Positions 1 through 13,200 of a stretch of DNA of 64,000 nt are shown here, piece by piece. This DNA is from Symbiodinium natans (Eukaryota; Sar; Dinophyceae; Suessiales; Symbiodiniaceae). The notes beneath the pieces were generated by a model. It ran no database searches. It saw only the letters and a list, made by a program, of their open reading frames with translations, and was not told where the DNA came from. A program made the position numbers and the translations under genes. How positions within the stretch are numbered: the stretch's first letter is position 1; each line of letters opens with the position of its first letter. The stretch is from positions 134,087-198,086 of the forward strand of contig CAJNDS010002057.1 of assembly GCA_905221605.1 (NCBI GenBank). Reading direction: 5' to 3'.

Positions 1-462
1 TACTCCCACTCCAACTCCTCCTCCTTCTCCTACCCGGTCCTACCCCTATACTAGTATGAAATATAGTTACTGCACTGCTGTGAGGCTATACAGGGCTTCT
101 TTCCCAAAGCAAGTGCGACTCGCTTTCTCGGTACTCTCGCGAAGCCTGCTCTCGTGTCCATGCGGTAGAACAGATTTGCAGAGCCCTACCTGGTCCCGAC
201 TGAACGTCAACTTGTTCGTCCAGGTGGTGACATTGCAATGTGACCATCATCTCCGATACATACGGAGCACACCAGCGTCTCCAGCTATTTGGTCAGTCTT
301 GTCGTTTGCTGAACACCATGTGCGGCATGTTGAGGACGGCTCCATAAGTTCAAGGATGCAGCCACTGCTCTGCGTTCCACAGCCACCCACGAACTGTGGT
401 CACCACACCTGAAGCCGGCAGCACTTGGATTTGGATTGAGTGCTTGGTCTGTGAGGAAGCTT

Positions 463-512
463 TGTAGGAGCTAGTAAGTAGGAGCATGTAGAAGCTAGTA
501 GGAGCTAGTGGG
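463..512. repeat. Short degenerate tandem repeat (GTAGGAGCTA-like)
   Basis: The words GTAGGAGCTAGTA and GTAGAAGCTAGTA recur several times over about 50 bases. It is a small imperfect minisatellite with no visible coding role. The rest of the first 980 bases holds short open frames on both strands without recognisable motifs, and I see no gene there. Confidence 0.5.
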
Positions 513-985
513 GTTTGTAGGTATGAGAAGACGGCTTTCTTGCCAGGCGTCTAAGCCACCACATTTGCGCCGCACCTGAGAAGTCCCCATGAGCTTGGTG
601 CCGCTCTCGTGCCAGGTCGAAGTACAGGGCCGCCTTTCACTCAGCACAAGACTCTTCAGATCTATAAAAATTGTGCAGCACTCTTGCCAAGCTGTAGAAT
701 GGCATGTTTAAGGTTAACCCTCTCCGCTCCCTTCCAAGTCCCTCCTTGGGGTATACCGCCAGGTAGTAATGCAAAGCACCCAGATGGTGAAGCAATGCAG
801 CTGACTCCAGGCTTTCAGTGGCGTTGGCTTGGCGAAGGACCTGCGGTTCGCTGCAATGTGCATATTTGCTGCAAGAATGCGGGTCACAACGGGGCTCTAA
901 ACCTAGACTCTAAGCAGCTCTTTGCTTTGCGAAGGCCTTCCAAGCCTGCTGTAGGGGCCGTATGCCCTCTTCAATACTGCCTGTG

Positions 986-1824
986 TCAAGACAGGGTGTC
1001 TCGTGACAGTGGCCCTTCCCTCACTGCCTTGCCTGCAGTCTCCATAGCAAAGCTCATGCTGCGCAGGTTGCGCAGCTTGGCTGGCCACGTCAACTTGAGA
1101 TTTCCGGAAGCTGTGCTGTCGAGGATGGTGCTCGCCTGTGGATCAGACGCCAAGCTCCCAACACTTTTAGTTTGGAGTTTTTAGGATTCCTGCAGAAGTG
1201 AGGCTCCGTCCTCCTGAAAAAACCTCTGGGCGTCCTGTGTTCTTCGGAGTCCAGCCGCGGCAATGGCCATGTCGAATAACAGGGTGCAAGCGTCAAGACT
1301 TCTCGTGGAGTTGTACTTCCTCGACTCCCCATAGGCTGAGCACAGGACTAGACCAGCGTGGCAGTACGAGCACTCGTGAACTCCGAACCGGCTGACAGTT
1401 TCAAAGTTTAACAACGGCTGATCATGCTGATAAGATATGCCCAGGATCTCCAGTATCTCCCAGGCTTTTCCATACTCTTGAAGAGCCTCCCCAAAGCGGC
1501 GGAGACTGGCCTCGGCCAGATTTATCGGCCAGTGCTCACAGGTTCAGACCAAAAAAAGTGAAAGAACGCGTGGCTCATTCAAGGCGCGTAAGCGGCACCA
1601 TACTGCATGTAGAAGCCAGAGGCCAAATCTGGGGGGCTTCCTGAAACCTCCAGCATCCTCTGGGCTGGTGCCAGCGTGCTCAATGCCTGCCAGGGTCACT
1701 CGCGATCTCTTTCTGCTTGCTTGAAATAGCGGCCCACGGGAGCCTTCTCATCCTTCCCATGCAAGCTGTAGTTCGCGGCATGCTCCATGAGCAGCTCCAC
1801 GCCAAGAGCAAACTTCAGTTGCAC
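986..1824 (-). CDS. TPR-like helical-repeat protein, 3' part of a multi-exon gene
   Basis: Exons that join in phase are 1824-1700 continuing to 1588, then 1534-1441, 1380-1224 and 1154-986 (TGA stop). Donors are GC at 1588 and 1441 and GT at 1224. The peptide is amphipathic and alanine/leucine rich. The segment NLAEASLRRFGEALQEYG, followed by KAWEIL, fits a tetratricopeptide helix pair, and so does VQLKFALGVELLMEHAA. TPR proteins are scaffolds for protein-protein contacts, so no specific function can be given. One oddity: between the segments ending QAERDRE and beginning PWQALSTLAP the frame is unbroken except for a TGA at about 1699-1697. This is either a premature stop or part of a 51-57 base intron. 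The 5' end was not found. Family call moderate, gene reality good. Confidence 0.6.
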
Positions 1825-1897
1825 CTCCGATAGATTGGCAAGAGCGAGCAGGAGTCATAGATGCCCCATGTACAAACTACAAACATCTAAAAATGCT

Positions 1898-1900
<3 letters not shown>

Positions 1901-1929
<29 letters not shown>
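1901..1929. repeat. (AG)n microsatellite
   Basis: About 14 uninterrupted AG units. Confidence 0.95.
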
Positions 1930-1932
<3 letters not shown>

Positions 1933-4411
1933 GACTTGCTTCCTCTCCGCGGCTGGCCTCCGCCTCTGTGACGTCGGCGCCGCTGCTTTGTGGCTGAGAC
2001 GTGCCCTGGAAGTCAAGCTGAATCAGGGCCAGCAAGAGAAGCCGATGTAGCGTATTTCACGGCCTGACTGCTCTGACTGCTCCGACTGCCCTTGGCGGCG
2101 GAGTAGCCCAAGGCTGCCTCGGAGAGAGGCCCGAGCAAGCGGGAGGCAGTTGCTGACATGCCTCGACACTTGTGGACGTGTGCCAAAGCGAGCATCAGTA
2201 TCCCGCAGCTGCAGGCTGAAGATTCTGAAAGCACGGTTTGGCAGGGTACCGAAGTAAAATGCTGAAACTGAACACATCCTCTCGAGAACAGGGGGATGCA
2301 CATGCGCGGCTGAAGCTTGCGCATCTGCTTCGGCGAGCTAATTTAACAACCTCTCACCTCTCACCGGCGAGCTGACTTGAAAACCTCTCACTCTCGGAGG
2401 CGATCCCTCCGCGATCCCTGGGCGATCACGCCGTCCACGCAGTTCTGCAAACAACACTACGGCCACCTGCAGACTCCAAACAGTGCCATGGCTGAGACAT
2501 CCCAACCGGGCCCAAGCCTGCTTCACTTATCGCTTCGGTATATGCTGTGGTGGAATAGGCTTTCGCGGTGATTCGCAGTCATAGAAACGGGCCGTCAGGG
2601 GACGCAGCACCATATCTGCCCTAGCCGCTGCCAAGCACTTCTGCATCGGCCGAGGGTCTGCCACATCCGAGAAGCGCTCTGCTGCAGAGGGAGTGGTCGA
2701 ACTGTCTTGACCACGACGGACGCAGCGCCAACACCTCCAGCATGGCCAACTGCTGCAAAGGGACTTGAGGTATTTTTCTCAGACTGCCCCCACAGAGTTG
2801 CCCCCACAGACAAGCCCTTGTTGCCCTACTTAAGCCGGGCAGCCTGTGACTGGAGTTTGGGGCCGTAAAGTCGGCCGTTCGCTGCGCGAGGAGACAAACG
2901 GCCAAAAGCCAGATGCCTTGGGTGCGCGCCACCGGGTTTGCTTGAATCAAAGAGGTGCAAGGCAGCTTCATTCTAGCTGACGCGTCGCGCTGACATTGAG
3001 CCTGTTGTGACAGGATTACACAGACATGACATCTGATTCGTCGGGCGTTGAATTGATAGGGCCCGACACCTTTGATTCTGCTCTTGGCTGGACTCGAAGC
3101 AATCCTTGGCTGCACGTGTGCATCCGCCATCAATTCCAGGTCATCCGACCGAACCCCATGAACCTCTCCACGCCTGTTCCGAACCTATTCAAGAAAGGCG
3201 CAAGATTTCGTCATTGGCTTTACTTACACTACATATGCCTGGTACTCGAAAAGTGCTGGCAGCCCACCTGTCATCTCTTGGGATCTGCCGCATCGCTGCT
3301 GCAGGCTGCGTGTGTAAAGGCATGCGGCAAACTGTGTTTGAAACGCTTGTTCGAGACATCTGGAGACCCTTGCAAGGATTGATGTGAGTTCGATTGTGAG
3401 GAATGCCAAACGAGGACGGCAACACGAACTAAACTGAGCCACATCTATCACCATCGATGCGGCCGATGCGTCAGGGCAAAGCAACTCTAAAGTTGCACGG
3501 GAGATTGGCCCAGCGCTGGGCTACGGCTGCTCCGTTTTTAAGACCGTAGGGTTCACTGGGAGCCGGGCTGACGCAACCTACCGACCCCAAGGCCAGGACA
3601 CAGCAGAGAACCGCGCCTTACAGCCCCACAGCACCTTTGGCAGCCATCGAATGAGCACTCGGGATGGTGCAGTTCTGTCACCCTCTCTGCAACTGTACTG
3701 CAAGCTGTGGCGTTTTGAGATGTTGGGTTTATGGCGCCAAGTTCAGCTTAGAGAGTTTTCATGGGCGCGGGGTCAGAGGTTCGAATCATGGTCAGCTGTT
3801 GGCTGGAGCCAGCCAGCGGAAAGATGCTGTGCTGTCCTAGTTGTCGAGGAAGGGTCATGATCACAGCTGTGAAATGAGCCCGGCACTCGCCTCACCTTAC
3901 TCACAATTCTATTCTCTCTGCAGGGGTCCCCCTAAACGCCCCACTGCCTTGCAGCATATTTTCGCAGAAACATACTTTCTGCCGTGAAGGCACATGGCAG
4001 CTCTGCTCGCTCACACGGGCTATGTACATTGCCACTTTCGGGCAGGCCCCAAAGCAAAACAGTTGCGCGCGCGCCCTGTTGAAGCAGCACCGGCCAATAT
4101 TGGCCAGTTCAGACCAACCAACCCATATAGAATACGAAATCTCTTGTTTTGAGTAGTAACTAGCCCGCGAGGTCATAATGTACTCTTTTCCTCCAAGAAA
4201 TATACAAATTGAAAGGATGCATGCGGGCTCATTACCTTCGTCCCTGTTGGCAATCAAGTCTTTAGTGTCGTGAGTCAAAAGACCATTCTTCCCTCACTCA
4301 CTGCTACACGCTTTTGATGATGTGACGAATAGCAGCTATGCTGCCAAAGTAGGGACATAGAAGGACGTCATCGCTGATCGTAAAGGATGATCCCCCGATA
4401 CAGACCCCCCC

Positions 4412-4439
<28 letters not shown>
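4412..4439. repeat. (CA)n microsatellite
   Basis: About 14 CA units following a run of C. Confidence 0.95.
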
Positions 4440-4444
<5 letters not shown>

Positions 4445-4479
4445 CTCACAACAGCTCATTGTCATGCTTCGTCCACGGC

Positions 4480-7400
4480 CGGCTTTGCGATCATGGCCTA
4501 GAGCATGGAAGGGGGCAGAATATCGCCGAAAGCACTTCGTAGTCTGCGGAAGGATCTTCTCGGGATCTGGCACCGGCCAACTTCTTGACTTTCTTCTTTG
4601 CGGCACGTTCGCGTGCCTAGCTGCCGAGGTCATGGCCAGGCTTCGGCAGGTGAGCTCATCGTAGGAGATTTGATCGTCATTTCGCAGTGCATAGATGGTT
4701 CACCGCAGAGCACGTGCTACAAGCAGAGTCTACGAACGTCAGCTGAGTCAGGAACGCCTCCGGCAGCGGCTACACCTCCCGATAGCATCGGCGACGACTG
4801 GCACGCCCTGAAGCCCCAAGTCCCCACATCAACCTTTGACATCCTTTGACGCCCTTCTCCCTGCACCCCCCCAAAGCCAAAAGCCCAAGCTCCAACATGT
4901 TAAACGTTCTCGAGGAACTTGAGGTCTCAAGAGCAGCCGCTCCCAACATCCCAACATGCTCTGCTTTTTGACTACTGGCAGACCCTGAAGCCCACCCGAA
5001 ACTCTACAGTTCCAAAGCCCTGAACCGCTTCTTTCAAGTGCATCACGCATTGTGAGCTGCAGCGAAGCGGAAAACGCTGGCCTCGGCGCATCCGACCCAC
5101 CGCGTCGGCGGTTCGCTCTTTCCTTGGCGGTTGAGGTTCAAGGGCCACGCGAAGCAGTCTGCTTCCACCGCGAACTCAAAATTCTGGGCCTCCAACTCCA
5201 GAGCTAAAATGTCGCGAGCTTCCTCGCGTCGATTTTCTAGCTGCGCTTCCTGGCGGGGAGAACCAAGTGATCACGTGCAACATGAAAACATGAGCTAAAC
5301 CTTGCCGCAGGCCCAGCATATCGCAAGTAACATGGACAAGCCATCGCGCCGTGTCACTGTCGTCGTAAATGTAGTGCTCCTCGCCTGGCTGGGACGTTGC
5401 AGCTTTTGTTCCAAACATCTACATTCCTCTACAGCACGTACAGTCATGTGAGTGCGCACAGGCGTGCATAGAAAACGAGGTGCAAAACAAGAGATGCAGG
5501 ATTGGAAGCGTTCGCATTCATGGTAGGAAAGGAACAGCTACGAAAAAACATCGGAAAGCCAGCAAAAAATGTCCAAAATTGATGGGCAGGTACTGAATCT
5601 ACAGTGTCTTTTGAGTGTTGTCTATCACGTTTCATGTTTCATCTCCCATTTCTTGGTGGTCGGGGCGGGCTTGCAAGATTTCAACACAAGCGATGTAGAT
5701 ATTGTGAGGAAGTTACATTGAGCTTAGTAGGAGGCAAACCTACAAAGGCGCAACTTTTGGACAAAAAGCTATGCTCAGTTGAGGAAGATATATATATATA
5801 TATATTCCACACCATTTTGGGCCTAAAGAAGATTGTAAGGAATGTATGAACGGAGAGGGGCTCGGTTCCGATGTGGCTCACGACTGGCTCGCTTGAGCTT
5901 TGTGGATAGGCCCTCCTCGTCCAAACTGCAGCCAGGGCATGTCCGTACCAAGCACTTCCAGAGAGGAAGTGAGGCGAAGTTTCTTTCGCGAAGGCGTTTG
6001 GATGGGCGGACTTCAAAGAAGATTTTTCTAAATGGCCTTCAAGGACTCTGAAAACTTCGCCGAAATTCTTCGGCACGCTCACATTGCTGGGCAACTCCGT
6101 CGGGGAACCCCCGCCGGCAATATTCAGCGATTTCTCGGCCGCAAACTTCCCCGCGAAACTGTGCGATCAGTACAATGTTGCGACGCTCTCATCATGAGCA
6201 AACAGATTATGAGCGACGAAATGCGACCGAGCAAGCAGCCTACCTCTAGGTTTCTTCTCGGCAGCGCGCCCAAACGACTTCGACCACCGGCCAATGAGCA
6301 AAACAACTGCTGCAAGACTTTCACATCTATCCTTCGACAGAAGCTGACAACATTCGAAAAATCACCCGAACTTCGTTCAGCAACAAGGTGGGCATAAGAA
6401 ACGCGGCGCTGCAGCCCATGGTTTCGCGCACGCACGTGCTTCACGTGCGCTTACGCCCGTCTGCACACCATGGGTTGAGATTTGTATGCCCCCCCCTATG
6501 CACATGCAGCAAACCAAGCAGCAAAAGTAAGGTCGCCGAGATGGCTGATCTCCTCGTTGGCTTCCTGGCGGACCGGGGTTTTTTCAGTTGTTAACCAAAG
6601 CCCCAAGATCTGGACGCAGGGGGACGCTGGTGAGACAATGTGGGCTCCCATCCTGGCCACCGAAGTTGAGCATCTCCTTCTGCAGCATGAACGGACGCAG
6701 CATGAGCCTACAAAACGCCTCCGGCAACTCCCCTGGCACGGCATATGACACGACAAAGCACGTCATGACACAGCGGTCCGGCATCTCGAAGTTGAAGCCA
6801 AAGTTGAAGGCGGCAGGCTCGGGCTCTTGCCTCAAGGCATCACAACAAAAGCCAAGGATCCGCACCTGCCACACCCGTCAGTCGCCTTTGCGGCTCTGGC
6901 TCCTTGGAGCCCTGGACATCCTGGACATCCTGGACCATGAGCGCCTCCTTGCCTTTGGCCTAGGAAGGGCCACACGCCGATGCCGGCCCGATGCATGCAG
7001 ACCGCAGACCGCATCACCATTTCCTGAGGGCTGGGCGGCGTCCTTCTTGCCACGCTTGCGAGCTGCCCTTTCTCGTGCCTGCATTCTCTAAACATCTCTG
7101 GAAACGTCTTCTGAGTCTCTGGCCTACAAGCAGCATCGATGCTCTTAAAGGATGCGAGCTGAGGTTGCCACACCTCCACCTGGCGTGGCTCCTCAACTAG
7201 AAGGAGCAGGTCTGAGATGGGGATGAGTGTGTGAATACATGTGAAGGCATGGCCAGTAAAGCTGCATACACACTTGGAAAAGCCTGATGCCATGGAAACG
7301 ATTTCTTGAACAAGCTCAGCACTTCGTCACTCGTCACTTCGCATCTCTGCATTTGAAAGCCCAGGCTTCCTCGACGCATCCGCAGAAAAGCTCCTCCATC

Positions 7401-9110
7401 CATGCGCTCTTTCCTGAAAGAGACTGCCTTCTGCGGTCTCTCTGCAGATCTACTTCAAGGCAGCACAGGTTTACGTTGGGATACTGAGAACGTCACTCCT
7501 TTGCGATGATGTCCTGTGCTTCCTGCTGGCGCTGTGCCAATTTCTCCTCCTCGGGTGCAAAAAACCGCCCTCACAAGATGCTTGAAGTGGATCCAAGCAG
7601 CTTCTGACTGCACGATACTGCACGTGATCAGCGTGCAGTTCTGCAATTCTTTTCTTGGTGCGCAGCAGTGTCGCTGTCGCCATAGATGTTGTACTCTTCA
7701 CCTGGCACTCACCGCAAGACCCCACCAGGACTGCTGTTGCTCCACCCCTTCCTCCCCGAACTAGGATGCCTCTTCGCAATCATGCAAACAAGCAAAGCCA
7801 CTGCTACCCTCCTCCTTGGAGTCCTGGCGCAGGGCATCAAAGGAGAGAAAGGAGAGCACCACTTCCCAAGCAGGAAGCAAAGTCTGTGAGCTCCGGCCTG
7901 CATGAAGCCAAACAGGTCCTTCGAGTTCGAAGAGAGAAACGGTCTTTAGCATGTCTTTAGCATTACAGTGCTCACCAGCTAAAGCGAATTAGGAACCCCC
8001 CCCTCCCCCAACATGATCCCAAGCGGTCCGCGACGTCGAAGTTGAGGCCGAAATTCTCGAAGCTTCCGGCTGCTGCCGTGTCCTCCACCCTGCCCCCGGT
8101 CACGCCGTCACAGCATGGTTTTTGTGATTGCTTCAGTCTACTTCTGCACGGATGGCGCTTTTTACATGTGGCAACACTCTTCCTTACTGATCCTTACTGA
8201 TTGGCACTAGGTCACGAGGTGAATTGGCGTGAAACAACTCGCTCTGCATGTGGTGAAATTCATGCCACTTATTCTTAGATAGGTGAGACCATGACGCTCT
8301 CTCAGTGACCAGATGTAGAACGCACCGAGAAGGCACCGAGACACATGTTTGGGGAAATGGGTTCTGCGATCTTGTGTCGCACCAAAGTGGGGCTTCGAAA
8401 GCCGCCTGCAGACCGTCAGACCATCAGATAGTCTGCAGATGTTGCTGCAGTTGACTGCTGTTGTACCACTGCGCCGCTTGTGGATCTTCCAACAAACAGC
8501 TCGTGATGGCGGTTACCCAGCGGTGCCATGGGTCAACAAAAGCATTGCGCTGCGGACAATGAATGTAGACAGCGCTCAATGCCACCTGCATCATTGCATC
8601 GCGGCAAAGGCACAGTTCTGGCCATGGGCATGCCGCCGGCCTGGGTTGGAGCTCTTGACAAACTTGACAGAGGACAAAGAGGTTGGAAGTGTAGTTTGCC
8701 ATTGCTGCAGGCGTGGGCGACGAGCCAAAATTGCAGAACTCATCCTGAACAAGCTGCACGCTGCCATTCTCGACGACTTCAGCTTGAGCTCGGGCATAAA
8801 TATCTACAAGCTGCGGTGCCGACTCATTGTTGCACGCAGCATCCGCATCCCGAACGAGCCTCTCAAAGTCCTTCGCAGCAACTCGGTGCGTCGTGAAGCT
8901 ATGGGCACTTACTTTCCACAGCTGGGCATGTTCAGGACAGGCGTGCGTTGTGACATGATGTGTCTCGAGACTTTGGTGGGTTGTAAAGATGCAAGTGCCA
9001 CCGTGTACAGTGCATAAGGAATCATGCCAAACTCTTTTGATAGATCGAGGAATGCCATAGTTACATGCTTGTTCTTTTGAAACAGGCATACTACGCCAGT
9101 TACTACGCAT
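4480..9110 (-). CDS. Cluster of coding exons with a recurring module (unknown protein or tandem paralogs)
   Basis: Several minus-strand exon-like segments resemble one another. One motif is GEEYNIYGDSDTA near 7.70 kb and GEEHYIYDDSDTA near 5.37 kb, each opening directly after a CAG acceptor. Another is RQQEAQDIIAKE (7.53 kb), RQEANEEISHLGD (6.54 kb) and RQEAQLENRREEARDI (5.25 kb). A third is SFENFGLNFDVADR (8.06 kb) and AFNFGFNFEMPDR (6.79 kb). A fourth is basic: RERAARKRGKKDAA (7.07 kb) and RERAAKKKVKKLAG (4.60 kb). A longer open frame at 9110-8424, with DFERLVRDADAACNN, may belong to the same gene. Order and strand agree between copies, so this is either one protein with internal repeats or diverged tandem duplicates. 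I do not recognise the family. Individual exon limits are not resolved. Confidence 0.5.
5788..5805. repeat. (TA)n microsatellite
   Basis: Uninterrupted alternating TA. Confidence 0.9.
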
Positions 9111-10270
9111 GAGACTAACACGAACATTGATGAAGTAACTGGTACATCAATGCCAATGTGTCAGACACGTCGATCGACGTGTTCTCCTGTTGAACGCACC
9201 AGGTTCGATCCAACGCAATGTTGCGCACGAATACCTCAACGACTCTACGCCCGCTTTTTTGTACGGCGTCACCGTAGTCACCGTTTAACTTGAATTTGCT
9301 TCAAACATAAAACGCACAAAACAAAGAAACAACAAAAAGCTTGTTCACTTGAGCATCTTATGCACAAGTACGCAAAACGCCGCTTTCCAACAATTCGAAA
9401 GAATCATAGAACCCAAGCCCAACATACACACCACAATGAAACAAAAAACATTCGGGAATTTTCCCTCACACCCAAATCCAGCCGCACCCACCCAACCATC
9501 TTGAGCGACTTTAAGTGCTTGCTCACACACTTGCATGGTGCCGATGCGGAAGGCTGTTGGACCCCACCATACAGGTTGCAGCTCTGGAGGGGCACGGAAA
9601 GAACACGACGCCTCTGCGACCGCACTCATGTGGGCGGCTCGCACAAGGCTACGTACCTGGGTTGACATCAAGCCACAACCTGTAACCCTCTTTGCCGTGT
9701 ACTTGTCCCCCCCTCCGTTCCCATGGCACGAAACATTCTTGTGATGGAAAACTTATCATAAAAGCGAGCCTCACCTGACCCCCCTGCTCCCCCGCCACCC
9801 CAAAATATTACGCGTTCTTTCTTAATCTTAAAAAAACTTGTCTTTTTGCAGGACCTCCTGCAAAAAGGTGCAACATTAGGACGTGCTTGAAAGGAACGTG
9901 CGCGAGATGTCAGTGCAAACGTGAGTGTTTGGGGGCTTCATCTCTCAGCACTCAAGCTGGGCTTCGACGCCCACACTCGCATGCCGGCAATGATGTTCGA
10001 GGTCCTACTACAAATGTTCCTGCGCAGCCGTACCCCACCGAAAGCACAAACCGAGCGAGGTAAGAATATCAGGTGCGTTTGAAAGCGTGCACACAGCAAC
10101 GCGACTTCCACACCCCTGTACAGTTTAGATGGGTTTAGGGTTTAGGGTGTCATAGACTTCAAAGGCCGTTGTTGAAAAGGGCTTAATCCGGCTGTCAGAC
10201 ATGAATCCACGACTTAAGATGTGTATGAATCATGGTCAAAATATGTGAAGCTCTACGCCTACGAGCAGAA
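9111..10270. other. No gene seen
   Basis: Short uninformative open frames only. The stretch carries a telomere-like word (listed separately) and would contain any 3' untranslated sequence or further exons of the NHL gene on its right. Confidence 0.5.
10130..10148 (+). repeat. Interstitial telomere-like TTTAGGG
   Basis: Two and a half units of GGGTTTA. TTTAGGG is the telomere unit reported for dinoflagellates and plants. Here it is internal. Confidence 0.7.
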
Positions 10271-13200
10271 TCAGTCCTTCACTTGCTGGGACGTGAAGTG
10301 CCCGCTCGTGCTGCAGTGGGAGTTGTATCCCTGAATTTTGCGCAGCCGCTGGTTCAAGCCATCCGATACCAAGAGGTCACCCTTGGAATCGACTGCGCAA
10401 CTGAAAGGCTTGTTCAAGTACGTCTCAAAAGCCAGGGCCCCCGTGGTATAAGCATCGGCCTCGCTGTAACCAGCCACCGGCTTAACTTCTGGTTGCATCG
10501 TTTCCTTGATGTACACACTCGTCATGCTGCTGGCCTGGAGAAGTTTAATATCCGTCTTCAGTAGGTAACAGCCGGGAAATGCTATGCCTTTACAGGTCAC
10601 GTCCTGCAAGCACAGCTCTTGACAGTCCATGAGGAGGAGAGCTTTCTCTGGCTTGGCTTTTGCGATGCTATTCCTGGAAACTACAAGACTGCTTTCGGAT
10701 GCCACGTAAGTGCCATTTGGATCTCCAAGCATTCGTGAGGCAGGAACCCCGGGCCCGACAAAAGCATTCAAGGCTTCCGCACGTTCTGTCGGTTCCGACA
10801 TGTTGACTTCTCCAATAGAGTTGAAGGGCCACGACGAACGGCCAATGCTGTAGACATAGAAAGGATAGTTCTGGTTGAAGAAGATGCAGGGTTGGCCCTC
10901 ACTTAGTAGTTCAGGATCGTCATCATTCACTCCTTTGACCATAAAGCCGCTACAAGTGGAATCATACTCGCAGCGGGACTTGCAGAACTCGATTGCTGCT
11001 GCAGGTGTGAGTGTTGATTGCACGTTTCCCGCAAGCTTGTCATCGAAGACCAGGGACTCCAGCTCTTCCCACACCGTGAGCATCTGAACCTCGGACACAA
11101 GACCGGGACCCGTATTGTTTGATTCCGGGAAGTAGGACTCAAGGATGGTGATGTTGTTCGCACTGAGGAAACCGCAAACGTAGCCAACCCTGTTCTTGAT
11201 CCGATCAAACGGCGAAATAATTGGGAGGCCACAACAATAGTCACTGCATGGCCCAGTCCCGATGTCCACGAACCCCTTGAGGATTGCTGTCCCGCCGAGG
11301 AAAAACTGGGAGCTTCTCTGGCGGGGGACGTTCGTTGCATACTCGTAGGGGCTGCCTGCTGTTAGCCAAAGGTCTTCTGTCAATGATTGTCGCAGGAATC
11401 TTATATTGATCAGGTCCATGTAGTATCTCGTCTCGAACCGCTTCTCATTACCTGGGCATGTATTCATGTGCATGGTGCCTGTGATTTACGCATGTAAGCA
11501 CTTAGTGTTGACGCACTGAGACATCTGTGGAACCTGCTACAGGCATCGGGCACTGTGTTATCTCGCTCCCTCAGCTTGTGGCAGTGGAGCGTTTGAACGC
11601 AACAACCTCTGTTAAACTTTTTAAGCTGGAAGGACCAAGACAAAGCAGTACTCAGCAGCCTCAAGTTACCAATGATGGTTGCGCCAGGAACAAACCTCCA
11701 GGATGCCGGGACATAGTCTTGAACACCAGCATCACACCACAGCCAACGATTATTCGAGCACATGCGCTGCTGCTCTCCCTCGGGCATGGAGCGAGTCTCC
11801 GTGTAGCACCACTTCGGATATGTGTCAGAGAAGACCCTGCCACAGTAGTCTTGCGTAGAGCACGAGGCTGACTTTAAGACTTCTTCCGTGATGTTGAGAA
11901 CAGGGGTTGGGAGCTGCTCAATGAGGCTTGCGATCCCGGGGTTCTCCTTGCACCGAAGTATGTCAAGCAGGTAGTCGGCCCTGACAAAGGAACCTGGCAA
12001 ATAAAGCTCTGCATTGTTCTCCTCCTCAAGGGCTACCCAGTACTGCATGCAGTGGCAGCCGTTTGAAGTGGCCGCCGCACTGGATGAAGCCTGAGTGTCT
12101 GCATCCTTGAAATTGTCAGTGTCCTTAGCAGGCTTCGGGGGGCTTTCAGCTTTCACAGCTGGGCAAGACTCACGAAAAACCCTGCTATGACTGACGGTCA
12201 GATCTTTGTGAGACAAGGCTCCAGGAACACGATTTGACTGTCCTCTGTGTCCACAAGGTACATATTGGAAGCTTTGTCCAGGCACATTCCCATCAGACCG
12301 TTGAATCTTGCCATTTGCGCGGTAGGCTCACAGCTCTCAAGAGGTCTCTCCACTTGGCGTCTGGGACACCAGGTCTCTTTTGCTACTGGTGCTCCATACA
12401 TCCAGTAGCTGCGTCCTGGCTTGTAAAGAGAGTCGCTTGTCTCCACCTGCATAGACGAAGCTGTCGCAAGGTTTGGAAATTCCAATGGGAGCCATGCTTT
12501 CAAGTTGTTGGCCCAAGTCAGCTCCTGGGCCTGTCGATCCTCGGCCGTGGTGTTGACCTGGGTGCTATTGTCCGTGAACATGGACGCAGTTAACCTGGCC
12601 AGGAAGTTCCCAAAGTCACCAGCTAACCTAGTCCTGGTCAAATTCACGAGTGGTGCCATGAAGATTCTGTTGTTCTCACTGTCTATTGTCCAAAGGCGGT
12701 CGTGCTTGTCGATGGTGATAGCATACATCGCGCGCAAGTGCAGATACTCATTTGGACTTTCGAAATGACCAGGCAGCATCACTTTCGCAATGCCACGAAA
12801 GGACTGCCACATTTCCTGGCTCGTCGTCCACTCTGAATGGCCTAGGAATCTCGTGATTGTTGCGTTCAGGTTGTTCTGCGGATCACCGGCACTTGTCGTC
12901 ACTCTGCGAATCTTGTGGCTGCCGGAGTCCACAAAGTACAAGTCCTGGTTTGATGCGAAGGCCAAAGAGCGAGGATTCCACAAGCTCGCCTCCAAAGGCG
13001 GGCATCCACTGTCGCAAAGTGGATCGTCAGCCATGACTCCATTGCCAGCCACGGTGTAGATGATCCAATCATTGGCGGTGCGCACAAGCTTGCGAATGCG
13101 CTGGTTCACAAAGTCGGCGAAGTAGAGCTCGCGACCCACATTGTCCGGCCCGATGCTCAAGCCAGGCTTTAGTGCCAGTCCTTCCGGCTTCCGCAGCTGC

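Larger units (their letters stand above)
1825..4479. other. No supportable gene; possible upstream TPR exons
   Basis: Overlapping short open frames occur on both strands around 2.0-3.1 kb but show no recognisable motif. Upstream exons of the TPR-like gene probably lie here, since its first visible exon opens at an acceptor, but none could be fixed. The stretch includes an (AG)n tract. Confidence 0.5.

Noticed and set aside
1679..1699. 21-base GT-AG intron in the TPR-like gene
   Set aside because: Far shorter than any intron rebuilt here (shortest 74 bases). A stop codon or a longer intron is more likely.
3760..3805. GGTTCGAATC resembling a tRNA B box
   Set aside because: The bases flanking the loop do not pair as a T-stem, and no acceptor stem can be drawn. 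Similar isolated boxes at about 35.23 and 48.28 kb fail in the same way.
8349..9017. 222-codon plus-strand frame
   Set aside because: It is opposite a 228-codon minus-strand frame with more protein-like composition, lying upstream and co-oriented with the module cluster. The plus frame shows no motif.
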